Origin: Pyrenochaeta sp. MPI-SDFR-AT-0127
Lineage: Eukaryota > Ascomycota > Dothideomycetes > Pleosporales > Cucurbitariaceae
Reading direction: 5' to 3'
DNA: 64,000 nucleotides
NCBI GenBank assembly: GCA_020747015.1
Contig: JAGTJM010000009.1
Coordinates: forward strand, 372,001 to 436,000
The notes below the pieces were generated by a model. That model made no database searches, was not told the DNA's origin, and saw only the letters and a program-made list of their open reading frames with translations. Positions 21,557 through 32,453 of the stretch are shown here, one piece after another. Every line of letters begins with the position of its first letter. Within the stretch, counting starts at the first letter, position 1. Position numbers and translations under genes: made by a program.

Positions 21557-23379
21557 TTACACGTGATTCTCGCCCTCTTTTCTCGCAGCCTTCTTCTCAT
21601 CAATGGCCACACGCCATTTTTTCCCATACAGCGCAGTAACATATGTGGCACCCGCACCAGCGACAAGGAAGAAAGCGCTGATTGTGGAGAACCACCCAAC
21701 GCCAATAGCTCGAACGGCTGGAAGACAGGCCGCAGATCCCGCAGCTGCAAACATGTACCGCATAAAGTAGTTGCCAGCTAATGAATGTTAGATTTTTGTA
21801 AAAGGTGGATTGTGAATAGGTAATGGCACTTACCAACTACCTCCGCACTGCGAGCCTGCATGACGTCTAGGCAGTATGTGTTCAAACTTGGGAAACAGAA
21901 CAATTGTGCGACACCTTGCAGGAACATCATGATGACTGGCAGCGCCACCCCGCCGACCCGTTTCTCCACGCTCCATCCATAGATGATCATGCATGCGGGC
22001 ATAGCCCCGCCCAAGAACAACAAACAGCTTCTGAGACGATCCTCAGCAACCCGTTCACCCCGTATGTTAATGTACTTTTTGACAATGTAATCGGCGTAGC
22101 GGCCCCCGAAGAAGGTGCCCAACAGATAGCCGCAGCCTGGTGCGATGTAGAATAGGCCGGATTGCAGGGGTGATTGCAGATCGAAGCGTGGATTGAGGAC
22201 ATAGCGGATGGGGGTTAAGAGGGAGTACATGTTCCATACTAATGCAGATGATGCGAGAGACTGTGAGAGGGGTCAGAAGGTGTTACTCTCATGTAAAGCG
22301 GACGCAACATACAGTGAAGAATAAATTTGGATAACGATAGAGTCGGATGATGCGAAATGGGTTCAGCCACTGCCACATCTTCTTTGCCTTCTTCGCCGTG
22401 GGTAGTCCCTCCAGCTCCTTGGACCTTTTCTCATGAATAGTCTCTGGCTGCAGGAAGATACAGAAGATGAGTGCGGTGCCAGCTAGTGCAGTCTGCAGCC
22501 AGAAAATGTCACGCCAGGTTCGGAAAGTCACAATGATACCTCCGATAAAGGGACCTGGATAACATCAGCATTGAGCATGGGTATGAGGAAGTACGAGGGG
22601 AAAGTTACCTAGAGCTGGCCCAATAAGAGTACCGCTTAGAAACCATCCTAGGGCAGTCGCACGTTCAGTCTTTGGCAGTGTTAGTCGAGCACAAAGAAAA
22701 GCAAAAGAGTGCCTGCTACAGAATGAAAAGGGGTTTGTCTGCAGCCCTTGGGGATGGCATGGCACTGAACGTAACGAAAGACACTTACTGGTTTGTAGAT
22801 ATCCCCAATAACAGCAGATCCAATGACCAAGAACGCCGTCCCCTGGAAAGCAGTGAGGATCCTGAACACGAAGAAAGACGCGAGGTTCGGTGCCAACGCC
22901 GTGCCAACAGAGAACGCAGTGAACAGCGTCGCGCTTATTACCGAAACCCATTTCCTGCCATAGATGTTGGCATAAGGCCCGTAAAAGCAGGGACTTATAC
23001 CCATAAACAGCATATACAACGCGTTTGACACGTTGATAATGGACCCGTCGGTGTTGAATGTCGCAGCGACTTCCGGGACCGCTGATAGTACAGTCGTGGA
23101 AGACACGGGGGCAAGGAAGCTGCAGAATGACATGACGGCGACTATGACCGTCTTTCGACGTTCGGAGAAGATGTTGTACTTCTCGTCATTGTCGCCAGTT
23201 ACGACATAAGCCACGTTTGGCATGTCATGATGACTGGGATTGGAGATGGTGGTTTGCAGCTGAAGACGGTCTGCTGGGGGGATGATGGAGGCGTATTGGG
23301 TGTGCTTTTCAGGTCCGCTGGTTGTGGCTGGGTCCTGACGGCCAGCGGGTGCTGATGCGGATGTGGTAGAGTGTGCCAT
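21557..23379 (-). CDS. MFS transporter, DHA1 (drug:H+ antiporter) type
   Basis: Five exons on the minus strand, 23379-22789, 22669-22609, 22554-22313, 22260-21834 and 21777-21557, encode 513 residues. The N-terminal 75 residues are hydrophilic and cytosolic; about twelve hydrophobic segments follow. Motif A-like sequence after the second span (Gly-Pro-Tyr-Ala-Asn-Ile-Tyr-Gly-Arg-Lys) and the motif Gly-Trp-Phe-Leu-Ser-Gly-Thr-Leu-Ile-Gly-Pro-Ala-Leu-Gly-Pro in span 5 (motif C) place it in the drug:H+ antiporter-1 group, which exports drugs, polyamines or metabolites across the plasma membrane. The substrate cannot be read from sequence. There is no neighbouring biosynthetic gene cluster. The C-terminal tail is short and Lys/Glu rich. 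Confidence 0.92.
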
Positions 23380-24151
23380 TGTGTGTACTCATAGAAGGCA
23401 GAATGTGGACAAAGACCGCTGTCGGTATTCAGGAGCGGATGAAGCAATTCGACTGTTAGGAAATGGTGGCACGGAAAAGCACCTGGGCTGGTTTTTAAAG
23501 CAACAGTATAGTGAGAGGGAAAGAACGCAAGTGAGTCAAGTATACGAGATCTACTTTAGATTCAGGTTACATGTTGGGCTATCTTGATGCGTTAGCGTTC
23601 CTTAGATTGTTCATATCCGTGTCTGAGTGTCCATTGCCGTCATAGTCTGGCCCATAGAGAGGCTTTTCCGAGAAGACTCTTCACACTGACCAAGAATGGG
23701 ATATCCGAAAGGCGGAGTAGCGTCCAGGGGATTTCGGACCATTCTGGCCGGAATTGGAGTTCCCTTTTGCCTCTTTCGCCGTCTGATTGGCAAGACTCGC
23801 CTCAGCTTGCTCAAGCTGCGAGGTGCGGTGTGCCGTGCAGAAGTCAGTGATCGGGAATAACGACCCGGCGACATGCATGAGTATTCTTGGCACCACTCCC
23901 ACGTGCCAACTCCCAGATGACTGCGACAATGTAGTGCACAAAATGTACTGAAGTGTGAGCTAAGTAGCCCTCTGAAAAAAATATATATAGTCATGAACAC
24001 AAAGCTTGTTCTCGAGGAAACTTGCTAGCCCTTGGGGGTCCTGCTCTAAACGCCAGTACTTTGATAGTCTGTACGAAAATGTGCCCGTGCCGAGATATGC
24101 CATAAACGCCAGCCATGCAGCTTTGCTTTTGAAGGAAACGAGCGTCGAGTG
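23380..24151. other. Intergenic region upstream of the MFS gene
   Basis: About 770 bases with no supported gene; it contains the promoter of the MFS gene and the 3' flank of the next minus-strand gene. Confidence 0.4.
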
Positions 24152-24643
24152 CTATATACTGAGTTTGTCTAGGCTCAGCCGGTCTGCGCTGCGGTGCCTC
24201 TTCACCATGCCCAGCTTATAAAACTTTTCTTCCCCAGTGGCCGTCCGGCCGCCTATGTACCACTTCTCGGCACCCATGATTTCGTTGAAGCCTTCCGATG
24301 AACTGTCAGACCCTCTCCTGCCTCTTTGCGAAGCGCCTGGTATTGGGAACGCTTTTGCCTTGGGTGATGTGGAGCGGTGGTATGGTGCGGCATGTTGTCT
24401 TGTCGGCTGGAAGGTGCCTGTTGCTTGTACAGACACTGTCGTTGCGCCAGGTGATGGTGACCGTGTCTTTGTGGTTATTGTCCGTGTTGCTGTTGCTGTG
24501 TCATGACTCTGGCTCTGGGGCGAAGTGGTTGTGTGACCGTAAGGGGACACTGATGCTGCCTGCGAGGAAGCGGCTTTTTGTAAAGCAGGTTGGGCGCGAA
24601 AGGCTGCAAGAAACCCGCCAAAGAAGGGCCTATTGGTAGTCAT
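24152..24643 (-). CDS. Unrecognised 163-residue Ser/Thr/Pro-rich protein
   Basis: I do not recognise the family. From the ATG at 24643 the frame starts Met-Thr-Thr-Asn-Arg-Pro-Phe-Phe-Gly-Gly-Phe; an in-frame ATG at 24697 would add 18 residues. Residues 15-110 are low complexity (Ser, Thr, Ala, Gln, Pro) with possible phosphorylation sites of Ser-Pro type. The last 45 residues look folded or at least constrained: Gly-Ala-Glu-Lys-Trp-Tyr-Ile-Gly-Gly-Arg-Thr-Ala-Thr-Gly-Glu-Glu-Lys-Phe-Tyr-Lys-Leu then a basic Ser/Asp/Arg tail. This pattern of a disordered body with a short conserved end suggests a small regulatory or adaptor protein. No signal peptide or membrane segment is seen. Confidence 0.6.
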   Translation of the reverse strand: MTTNRPFFGGFLAAFRAQPALQKAASSQAASVSPYGHTTTSPQSQSHDTATATRTITTKTRSPSPGATTVSVQATGTFQPTRQHAAPYHRSTSPKAKAFPIPGASQRGRRGSDSSSEGFNEIMGAEKWYIGGRTATGEEKFYKLGMVKRHRSADRLSLDKLSI

Positions 24644-26388
24644 GTCGCTTTCTGGAGCCTGTTGCCCTGAAGTGGGACGTTGGCGGTCTTCGTGCATCAA
24701 ACGTCGTTGGCCCCCGAGTGCTCGGATTGGTGCCGTTTGCTGGAGGCGGTGTAACCGCGACACGAGGCCCCGGAGTAAAAAAGTGCGGACAAGGCGAAGG
24801 CGAATATTCTGTGAGGTATGCGACGTCTTAGAGTGGCCTGCGACGAGGATCTGTTTTGTACGGACGGTCGGATGGCTGTCGGCGCGGAGTGCGTGTGACG
24901 TAACGGCGGCTCACTCTCGTGCAGTTGGATGTAGGAGTATCGTATGAAAGCGGCGTGCGATGTTGTAGGAGACGGCGGGGGTTATGACGACCGAGTGCGT
25001 ATTTATATGTGAGTCGCGGGGGAGAGGATATGGTCTGGCAATCGGGATGGTGGATGGGCAGAAGGAGAGGAATAAGTCGGAAGCAGTTGGTTGCTATTGG
25101 GGGGAGCCCGCTTTCCGAGCGTTGACCGAGGGAAAAACAGCGTCGAGTGCCTGCAAAGGCCTCACAGCGTCCGCAAGCAGCAGCCCAGTTTATAGCGCTC
25201 CCTTCTCTCAGACCCTCTCAGACCCTCTCTTCTCCAAGGATGCTCTTCTGCGCTACTCCGAACAAGATGTTTGGTCTGTCCATCGCTCGTCTCGGTTCGT
25301 AATGGTGTGCAGCAGCTGCGAGATTTGCTCATCCTCGCCGCCATGATGCATCGCGCCCCCCTCCCTCTGACGAATGGTGGCACGCTGAATGGCTGCACAG
25401 ATCGCTTGGGCCCTGACCGTTCGCTCCCTCTGCCGCAACAAGCCATGGCATGGCATGGCTAGGCATGGTCCCCCAGGACTGGTTCGCAGCCCCATACAGC
25501 CCGCTTGACCACAAGAAGCAAAATCATCGCACGTCTACCAGTAACTTGGAGCAGGATACCAAACATGTGCGCGCCTAGCATCGCCATGGGCACTCGCTCG
25601 TTCGTCGACTTTGGACCTCTGGCCTTGCATCTTGTCATGTCTGCGGCTCACGCAGCTTCAGTCAGCGCAGAGTCCCTGTCAATCCTGGAGTGAATGCCAC
25701 GAATGCTGCTTTGTAAAATGTCGCATCTCCCCACGGAAAGGCCCCGAAACAGCCCCAGAAAGGCTGGCAGTCGAACCACGGGGAAACTGTCCACATGCCC
25801 CTCAATGAGGCTTATCGATAGGCCCAGCATTAACGCGGGGTAGGCCGAGAATCAATCCGCTCTTCCTTGTGTCTTTCGTGCCAGAGCAACGGTCAACGGC
25901 CTACTTGCCTCTACCAATGCATGTCCTTTTGGCGCTTGAGCCAAAGCATCAAAAGGCGAAGAGAGCCCATGTCAAAACCGTGCCTGCTCTTTTGAACACA
26001 AGAGGGCACAGCTTGGTCCGCAAGCAGGGCTCTTTACCATACTTGGGCTGCTCGAGTATGAGAGCACCGACTCAAAACACACACAGACACACATACTCTC
26101 AAGAGATTCGTGCACTCCTGATCGCTGTCAGGATCGTCGCTGTAACCGACAATGCCCTTTCCAAGTCAGCAAGATCGGCCATCCGTGGTATGCATGCACG
26201 GACCTGTAACATTCATCTCACCCCTCACCACCGCTGCCTAGCATCCTTCGGAGATTTCACGCCTCCCGCAATATCACTTAGCCGCTTTGGGTTTTGGTCT
26301 TCATACCCACTAACTGGCTTTGATCCTTGTGTTTGGCACCTCGCCGTCCCCTCGCTGACCGATTGACTTGTGTCGCCACCCCCGAGCC
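24644..26388. other. Intergenic region upstream of the first F-box gene
   Basis: About 1.7 kb, divergent promoters. It contains a short direct repeat CAGACCCTCT twice at 25210-25229 and an imperfect GGCAT/CATGG repeat at 25443-25468. The open frame at 25869-26366 begins at GTG and is not convincing. Confidence 0.45.
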
Positions 26389-28258
26389 ATGACTACCTTT
26401 TCTGATCTTCCAACTGAGCTCGTTGAATATATCGTCTCATATCTCGCCCAGCCCGATATATATCTCATCTGTCAGCTGAATCGAGGACTCTATGACCTTG
26501 CTATCTCTTTCCTCTATCGCCATGTCGACCTGTTCATCCTGCCTGGCGACAAACTGCCACGCATCGACAGGTTCTGTCTCAAGATCATTTGCGACACCCG
26601 ACTTGCACAACGCGTCGAGACACTCCGCCTAGGCCTTTCACCACATGAAGGTGTCAAGGAAGGCCAGCGTTGGCTGCCGAGAGATAAACAATTTGATGAT
26701 GGCCTGATGTTTGACCTTGCTCTGGAGACCCTGCGAAACGAGACCCTGGTGGCAGCAGGAGATTATCTGAGAGATGCTATCGGTACGTTAGAGTACAGTA
26801 CACAAGTCTGTGTCTCCATTGTAGCCCTCCCTGATGTGCTTCGTATACCTTGACAGCCCTCGCTCTGCTTGAGATGGTGTGCAATTTGATACAAGCATCT
26901 GCGGACCAGCTTTTCTCAACTCTCGAAATCCAGCACTTGCTAACGGCTCTAATATTTCAGCCATGCGCGAATACTCTGCATATGCAGCTCTCATCCTCAT
27001 GGTTCTTCCAGCCCTCCAACACTTGGAGATTGCGGATTTCAAGTGCGCCAGCTTAGATCATGTGCATACAGCTCTTCGCAATCTGGATGTCGGATCGAGG
27101 TGGAATAGTCGAAAACCATCTCAAGCTCTGCTTGATCGTTTGTCGACCATTAAGCAAGTCTCACTCAACGTTGATAGGCTCAGTGGAACAGTCTACCCTA
27201 GAGATCTGGGCCGCTCTACCCTTGATCATATCCTAAATCTACCGGGCCTTACCAAACTTGAAGTATCAATTCCAGATGGCCAAGAACCGGGAACGAGTAC
27301 TTTGCAACCTGGTCATCCAGGCTTGCATACGCGCCAACTGGTCACGAACATACGACCAACGAGCGTTACCACATTGATCATTAGACACTCAGGGCCACTT
27401 TTGCAGATCCTGGATTCGCTGCTTGATTGCACTCCTCAGCTAAAGTCTCTCACCTACGACATGATCTACGACTGCAAAGAACGTAGTGCCGTGGAATCTC
27501 GCCTGATAGACCTGGCAGCCTGGACTGATTCGCTTCTGCGTGCCAAGAATACTCTTGAGATTTTAGTATTCAGCGTGGAATATTGTGATACAAGCTTGTA
27601 CCCATTTCAACAGCCTAGAATTGGCGATATGTTGTACGGCTATCTCGACTTGACCAGTTTCCATCGGCTGCATACCTTGGAAGTGCCCTTTCCCTTCCTC
27701 ACTGGCGATGTTGAATTCTCCCTCACCACTGAGATATATCCACTGCTTCCACCGAATCTGCGGCATTTGTCGCTGAGGCTGGATCTGTCTCATGCCCAGT
27801 CGCCGTTTCCGTTCGATGCTTCCATTCTTCCCAGTGCGCTCAATTTCCAAGAGTCCGCAAGCGAGGCCAGACACTTGATGAACGCGAGAATGGACGTATC
27901 ATATATGTTTCATGCAACTCTCCTACTTCTTGATCATGCTTCAAACCTGGAAACAATCTCCGTATGCCAGCCTGCAGATGCTTCGCTCGACTGGTTTGAT
28001 GGCCAAGTGGCAGAATTCACCACAACAGTCAGAAACAAGTCAATAACCGGCAAAATATTATATCCAATGTTGCTTCGATGGAAGAAGCTAGAGCACTGGA
28101 ATTTGATAAAGGAGGTTACTGTGTTTGATCGGACTGTTCCTGCACAAGGCCAAGTTGTAAGATTCCGTCGAGAGGAGTGGGAGGGAATTCCGCTCGGTTT
28201 AGCATCGCAGTATCATCTGCATGCACTGCGATCGCATCAGGTCCGACTTCATCGATAG
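26389..28258 (+). CDS. F-box protein with leucine-rich-type body
   Basis: Two exons, 26389-26782 and 26961-28258, encode 563 residues. The N-terminus (Phe-Ser-Asp-Leu-Pro-Thr-Glu-Leu-Val-Glu-Tyr-Ile-Val-Ser-Tyr-Leu) is an F-box, residues about 4-45, which binds Skp1 in SCF ubiquitin ligases. The rest has spaced Leu/Ile-rich segments such as Leu-Pro-Ala-Leu-Gln-His-Leu-Glu-Ile, as in the degenerate leucine-rich repeats of fungal F-box proteins. The intron is 178 nt, longer than its neighbours, with donor GTACGT and the acceptor TTTCAG after a CTAAC branch; another acceptor at 26856 gives a frame that soon stops, so I chose the distal one. It could be an alternative splice site. The target protein is unknown. 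Confidence 0.8.
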
Positions 28259-28766
28259 GATACAATTGCGCAAAATAGGAGTTCACCGAAATCGCGATCA
28301 CTATCTCTGCGCCTTCAAACCTCGTAGCAAGGTTCTTGTTCGGCGTCGAGGGGCCAGATCACATATTTCAAGCCTGTGGCTCCCACATTATCCGGAATAC
28401 GGCGGCTGGCCCCCACATCGATCCTCAGCAAGGCAAACCATTTTAATTTAGAGTCTGGACCACTCAGCAAGCGAAGAATGACATGAACGAACTCTGAAAC
28501 TTTTTCGTCTTAACACAACCGCAGCTTCTGATTTGATGCCGGCTTTGCATGGAAATAGGCGCTTGCGCATCCATCGCACGAGGCTTTCTCTAAGGTAGCG
28601 CGGTAGCGCTTCAGCCCATTGATATCAACCAAACTTAGTCTCACAACAACGCCTCGCGATCGAGCTTTGCCTTTCGTCCTCAAATCTATTGAAAGGTCTC
28701 CACAACCCATGATTACTCTTACCCATTTTTGTCCTCTTGTCCTCGTTCCTCAAGATTGAAACGGTA
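28259..28766. other. Intergenic region between tandem F-box genes
   Basis: About 500 bases with no supported gene; it should hold the promoter of the second F-box gene. Confidence 0.4.
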
Positions 28767-30290
28767 ATGGCGCGTCTTACGGATTTGCCATCGAATCTCA
28801 TTTCTTGCATATTCGAATGTCTGTCCCGAAGAGAATATTATGCTCTTACACAAACATGTCATGCGCTCAACACTGAAGCTACGTCGTACCTATATCGAGA
28901 CATCAGGATCACTGCGACCAAGTCACAATCATGCGCTCGGAAACTTGCGTTGCTACTACGAGCGTTATTCGAGCGGCCACGGCTCGCTTCAAAAGTTGCC
29001 ACGTTCGGACTATTTGGACCACAATATTGCTGGGGGAAGTACGACTCATGGCCGGAAAATAGTGAGCATCTCACAAGCGTCAAGCTGTGGGGATTCCACA
29101 AGTCTGCCGAAGAACAGTCGCACCTCACGCCGGATATGTTTTTCCATTTCGTGGATGACGACATGCATCTCTCACAAGCGGAGCTACGCGAACGAAACAA
29201 AGACGCTCTAGCTACCCTGGTCATAACACGATTAATGAATCTGAAAAAAATAGAGCTTGGTGATGGCTTCATCAGGCATTCGATCTTTTTGCCCCAGATT
29301 CTCAAACGAATAGACTACCTCTTTCCAGCCTTAGAGCACATCGTGTTTGGGGACCGACAGCCTGGTCGAAATAGTACGGTTTCTTACACCGACCTTGACC
29401 TGATTCGGCCAGTTTTCTGCTCATCAACAGTTGAGACTTTCGAATGCAGCATGGCACAACCATGGAAGTTTCATTGGAACGAAGCAGCGGCTCCTTGCAA
29501 TACCAGCTTGACTAGCTTACATCTTTTCCGAACCAATATCACCCGATCAACACTCCAACAACTGTTGTCTGTAACGCCGAATCTAAAGAGCTTCCACTAC
29601 GAGCAAGAGATTTCTTTCAATAGCTCTGCACCACGGGCTCCGTCACTCGACCCTTACCTCGAATTAGACGGCTTGAATTCTGCACTTGCTTGCGTCAGGA
29701 ATACTCTAGAAGAATGCCAGCTTATTCTACGTCTTGGCCCTGGCTCCACTTCAGCGTCTCAGTATGACCCTTCAGGCGTTCCGTTTCCCGCTATCGAGGG
29801 CACACTATCCATTTTGAAAGATATGCCCAAACTCAAGAAAGTCGAAGTGCCGATGATTATGTTTTTCGGCTGGTACCGAAGATCTTCAGCTAGATTAGAG
29901 GAAGTACTACCCTTGAATTTAACCGACATCACTTTCCGAGACGACTTCGTACCGTTTTGCTACTGGTCTCGGCCCTCGAGTCGGGAGAGAAGGATTGGTC
30001 AGATCGGAAAATATATCAAAAATCGAGCTAGTCAGGCGCCACACTTGGCAACGCTCAAAGTTCGATTGATCAATGCAAAGGAATCCTTGAAAGATGCCGT
30101 CCGAGACCTGAGCTCTTCCACGCGCGAGGAAGGGTTAGAGGCTATGGTTCTACAGGGCAAGAAATCGGAAACATACTGTTGGCAGTTCGAGCACGCGAAA
30201 GTAAAATCAAGTAGACCTGGACTGGAATCAAGAGCGGACAGTGTGTTGCATGAGGATGGATTTGTGTTAAAGAAGGCACACTTTGCTTAG
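28767..30290 (+). CDS. F-box protein
   Basis: Intron-free frame of 507 residues from the ATG at 28767, which directly begins the F-box: Met-Ala-Arg-Leu-Thr-Asp-Leu-Pro-Ser-Asn-Leu-Ile-Ser-Cys-Ile-Phe-Glu-Cys-Leu, residues about 4-45. The remainder has scattered Leu-rich stretches (Leu-Lys-Lys-Ile-Glu-Leu; Leu-Lys-Ser-Phe-His-Tyr) and no other domain I can name. It is in the same orientation as, and 508 bases after, another F-box gene of similar build; they may be distant tandem paralogues, but the shared residues outside the F-box are few. It is probably an SCF substrate receptor of unknown target. Confidence 0.8.
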   Translation: MARLTDLPSNLISCIFECLSRREYYALTQTCHALNTEATSYLYRDIRITATKSQSCARKLALLLRALFERPRLASKVATFGLFGPQYCWGKYDSWPENSEHLTSVKLWGFHKSAEEQSHLTPDMFFHFVDDDMHLSQAELRERNKDALATLVITRLMNLKKIELGDGFIRHSIFLPQILKRIDYLFPALEHIVFGDRQPGRNSTVSYTDLDLIRPVFCSSTVETFECSMAQPWKFHWNEAAAPCNTSLTSLHLFRTNITRSTLQQLLSVTPNLKSFHYEQEISFNSSAPRAPSLDPYLELDGLNSALACVRNTLEECQLILRLGPGSTSASQYDPSGVPFPAIEGTLSILKDMPKLKKVEVPMIMFFGWYRRSSARLEEVLPLNLTDITFRDDFVPFCYWSRPSSRERRIGQIGKYIKNRASQAPHLATLKVRLINAKESLKDAVRDLSSSTREEGLEAMVLQGKKSETYCWQFEHAKVKSSRPGLESRADSVLHEDGFVLKKAHFA

Positions 30291-30957
30291 CTCTGCAGCA
30301 ATGGAGCAAGCCTCGTTCTCGCGCAAGACCGCCCTGTGTCTTGCGAGTCAAAGCAACATTCCGCTATACTCTTTCCATCACAATCAATATTTGGGGCTGC
30401 TCATAACTGCGAGGCGCAACGGACAACTGGACACAATGCGGATCACATATAAGCTAGTTCTTGCCTATTTTGTAGGTGAGGATATAGCCCCGACGCTATC
30501 TTTGAGGCGCGGTAATGAACGATTCATCAAATTCTTCCGCCCTTATAAACTGCTATCGCCTATCGTTGTGGTCGAGACGTATCTGTCACATTTGCCCTGT
30601 CTTCGAAGGTTTACCACCACTGAGGAGTAGAGAAATGGAAGAGGGCGACAGGCGATGAGACCATAAACTACAGACTACATGTCAGAGGATACGCAAATGT
30701 ATCATCCAAGTTGTGGCGAGCTGGAGAAATTAATGGTCTGCACTGCTACTGGCGTGCACAATTTGAGTAATATATTCTAATACACGACATACCTTCTAGT
30801 ACACGACAATGATAGTATTAATCATAATCAATATGACGGCTTTTTTCCTGCATGATTTTCTTCGCTGGTGATGAACACGATAGAGCACTTCCATTCGAAC
30901 ATCACAACACACATTATCCCATAGCCATCAACGAGCCTTTCCTCACTCAAAACATAC
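30291..30957. other. Intergenic region between convergent genes
   Basis: About 670 bases, A/T rich towards 30750-30850. The frame at 30283-30630 starts inside the end of the F-box gene at a non-ATG codon and is not supported. Confidence 0.4.
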
Positions 30958-31683
30958 TCAAGCAACCCTCTCCTCACCCTCTCTCTCCTCTCGCAACGCA
31001 TTCCTCACAATAGCTCCGCACATCTTCGCATACGGGTTCGTTCTAACACTCATCTCCCTCGCCACCTCATCTCCATACCGCGCCGCAGCTGCAAAATCTT
31101 TTGACGCTAGCTCCTCTAGCTCACTCTTCCCCATGCCCTTTAGATCGGTGCCTGTTTCAGCTGCCTTGAGGTACAAGTACGCCCGATGCGAGTACGCCGT
31201 GCGGAGGATGCGAGCCTGATAAGTAGACACAGGGGCAGTAGGAGAAGCCGAAGGCAAAGAGAGATGAATTGCACGAGAAAGGTCCAAGAACAGGGCCGAG
31301 ATTTCCGATTCTGCTGCGCTGAAAATGTGTTGGTCTGCTTTGAGTGTGGCTTCCATCTTCATCCGTCGTAGCATTGCTCGGTTCACGTATGCACTTGGAT
31401 AGTTTGGCCATGCCGCCACCGTCCGGTCCAGATCTGCAATCGAGGCATCTAGTAATGCGGCGTCTGAAGTGCTGGATACGCCTACGACGATTTCATTTTG
31501 CTGCTTTTCGAGGCTGGAGAGTTGCGTGGCGGATATGCTGGGATGTGGCGGTAATGACTCGTCGATTGCGGAGGCGTCTTGGGATTTTGCGACTGATGAT
31601 GGGAGTGTTTCTGGGTCGAATAAGGCGTTGAGGATGCGTTTGTCGTTTGCGCTCAGGGTTGTATCTGGGATGTCGATCGCCAT
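30958..31683 (-). CDS. TTC36-like tetratricopeptide repeat protein
   Basis: Intron-free frame of 241 residues from the ATG at 31683. It has TPR-like helices: Ala-Ile-Ala-Asp-Leu-Asp-Arg-Thr-Val-Ala-Ala-Trp-Pro-Asn-Tyr-Pro-Ser-Ala-Tyr-Val, then Asn-Arg-Ala, a block on the Asp-Leu-Ser-Arg-Ala-Ile helix, a third with Ala-Tyr-Ser-His-Arg-Ala-Tyr-Leu-Tyr, and the C-terminal signature Asp-Phe-Ala-Ala-Ala-Ala-Arg-Tyr-Gly-Asp-Glu ... Asn-Pro-Tyr-Ala-Lys-Met-Cys that characterises TTC36. Mammalian TTC36 is reported to protect 4-hydroxyphenylpyruvate dioxygenase from degradation. Here the gene is divergent from HPPD with 770 bases between the start codons. In Aspergillus fumigatus the tyrosine cluster includes hmgX, a gene required for pyomelanin formation; this gene may be its counterpart, which I cannot verify. 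Confidence 0.85.
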   Translation of the reverse strand: MAIDIPDTTLSANDKRILNALFDPETLPSSVAKSQDASAIDESLPPHPSISATQLSSLEKQQNEIVVGVSSTSDAALLDASIADLDRTVAAWPNYPSAYVNRAMLRRMKMEATLKADQHIFSAAESEISALFLDLSRAIHLSLPSASPTAPVSTYQARILRTAYSHRAYLYLKAAETGTDLKGMGKSELEELASKDFAAAARYGDEVAREMSVRTNPYAKMCGAIVRNALREEREGEERVA

Positions 31684-32453
31684 GGTGGAGGAGAGCCTTG
31701 TGCTGGCGGTGTTGACAATATGGACGGGGCTTGAAAAATCCAAAGAGCGCTGAATCGGATGCGTTGTCTGTAGTCAAGAAAGTCCGCGCAGAGTATAACT
31801 ACTCGCAATCCACATATTCGAAAAGATATATCCTATGCAAGTAATGTTCACTCGGCTTAGCAAATGGTGCGGCTCTTGACGGCAAACGCGGGGCGCTAGT
31901 CTTTCCGCGGCTTAGTAACTACCCAAAGCGACGAGCCAGCACTCTATACCGCAGCGAACGCCTCCTTCACGGAACAAGCTGAGCAGCCTCATAATAGCAA
32001 CATGACAACACTATAGGGCCGTTGGGAGTAGTAAGGCTATCTTCGATACCAACACCTATGCCGTGTAACGGAAACTTGCTTCGAACCGTACGAGCCGAAC
32101 GCTTCAAGACGGCGGATACAAGCGGACCGTTCATTGGCGGACAACCGCGGACAGATGAAGGCGCATCAGGAAGGTCACTGCACGTGAGCTCGGCATAAGA
32201 GCCTCTGACCAAGGCTGATGACGCTGAATCAAACAAACATGGCGATTGCTAGTAGGAGACGTCGGTTCTTGAAGGGAAGTGGGTTTGGTCGCAGTGAAGG
32301 ATAAGAATGGCTATGAATCGATGCCAGGTTTCCGCAAATCACTCCTCTTCTGTAGTCTTTTGATACATTCTGAACATCTTCACATCCCCTGAAGTCCTTG
32401 ATTCAATTTGTCTTGTTCCATCTCTCGATTTCACTTGACTGTCGATACGTAAA
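31684..32453. promoter_or_regulatory. Divergent promoter region, TTC36-like gene and HPPD
   Basis: A 770-base region lies between the two start codons. It contains several CGG- and CCG-containing triplets (for example CCGCGG-type sequence at 31900-31910 and ACCGCGG at 32145-32151) of the kind bound by Zn2Cys6 proteins, but no specific operator can be named. The last 100 bases before 32454 are pyrimidine rich. Co-regulation of the two genes is inference. Confidence 0.45.

Noticed and set aside
25869..26366. 165-residue plus-strand frame before the first F-box gene
   Set aside because: Non-ATG start and random-looking composition; more likely promoter and leader.
26850..27056. Middle exon of the first F-box gene using the acceptor at 26856
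   Set aside because: No GT donor within it returns to the main frame, and the frame stops at 27056; a single longer intron fits.
30283..30630. 115-residue plus-strand frame after the second F-box gene
   Set aside because: Starts at a non-ATG codon overlapping the end of the upstream gene; no conserved features.
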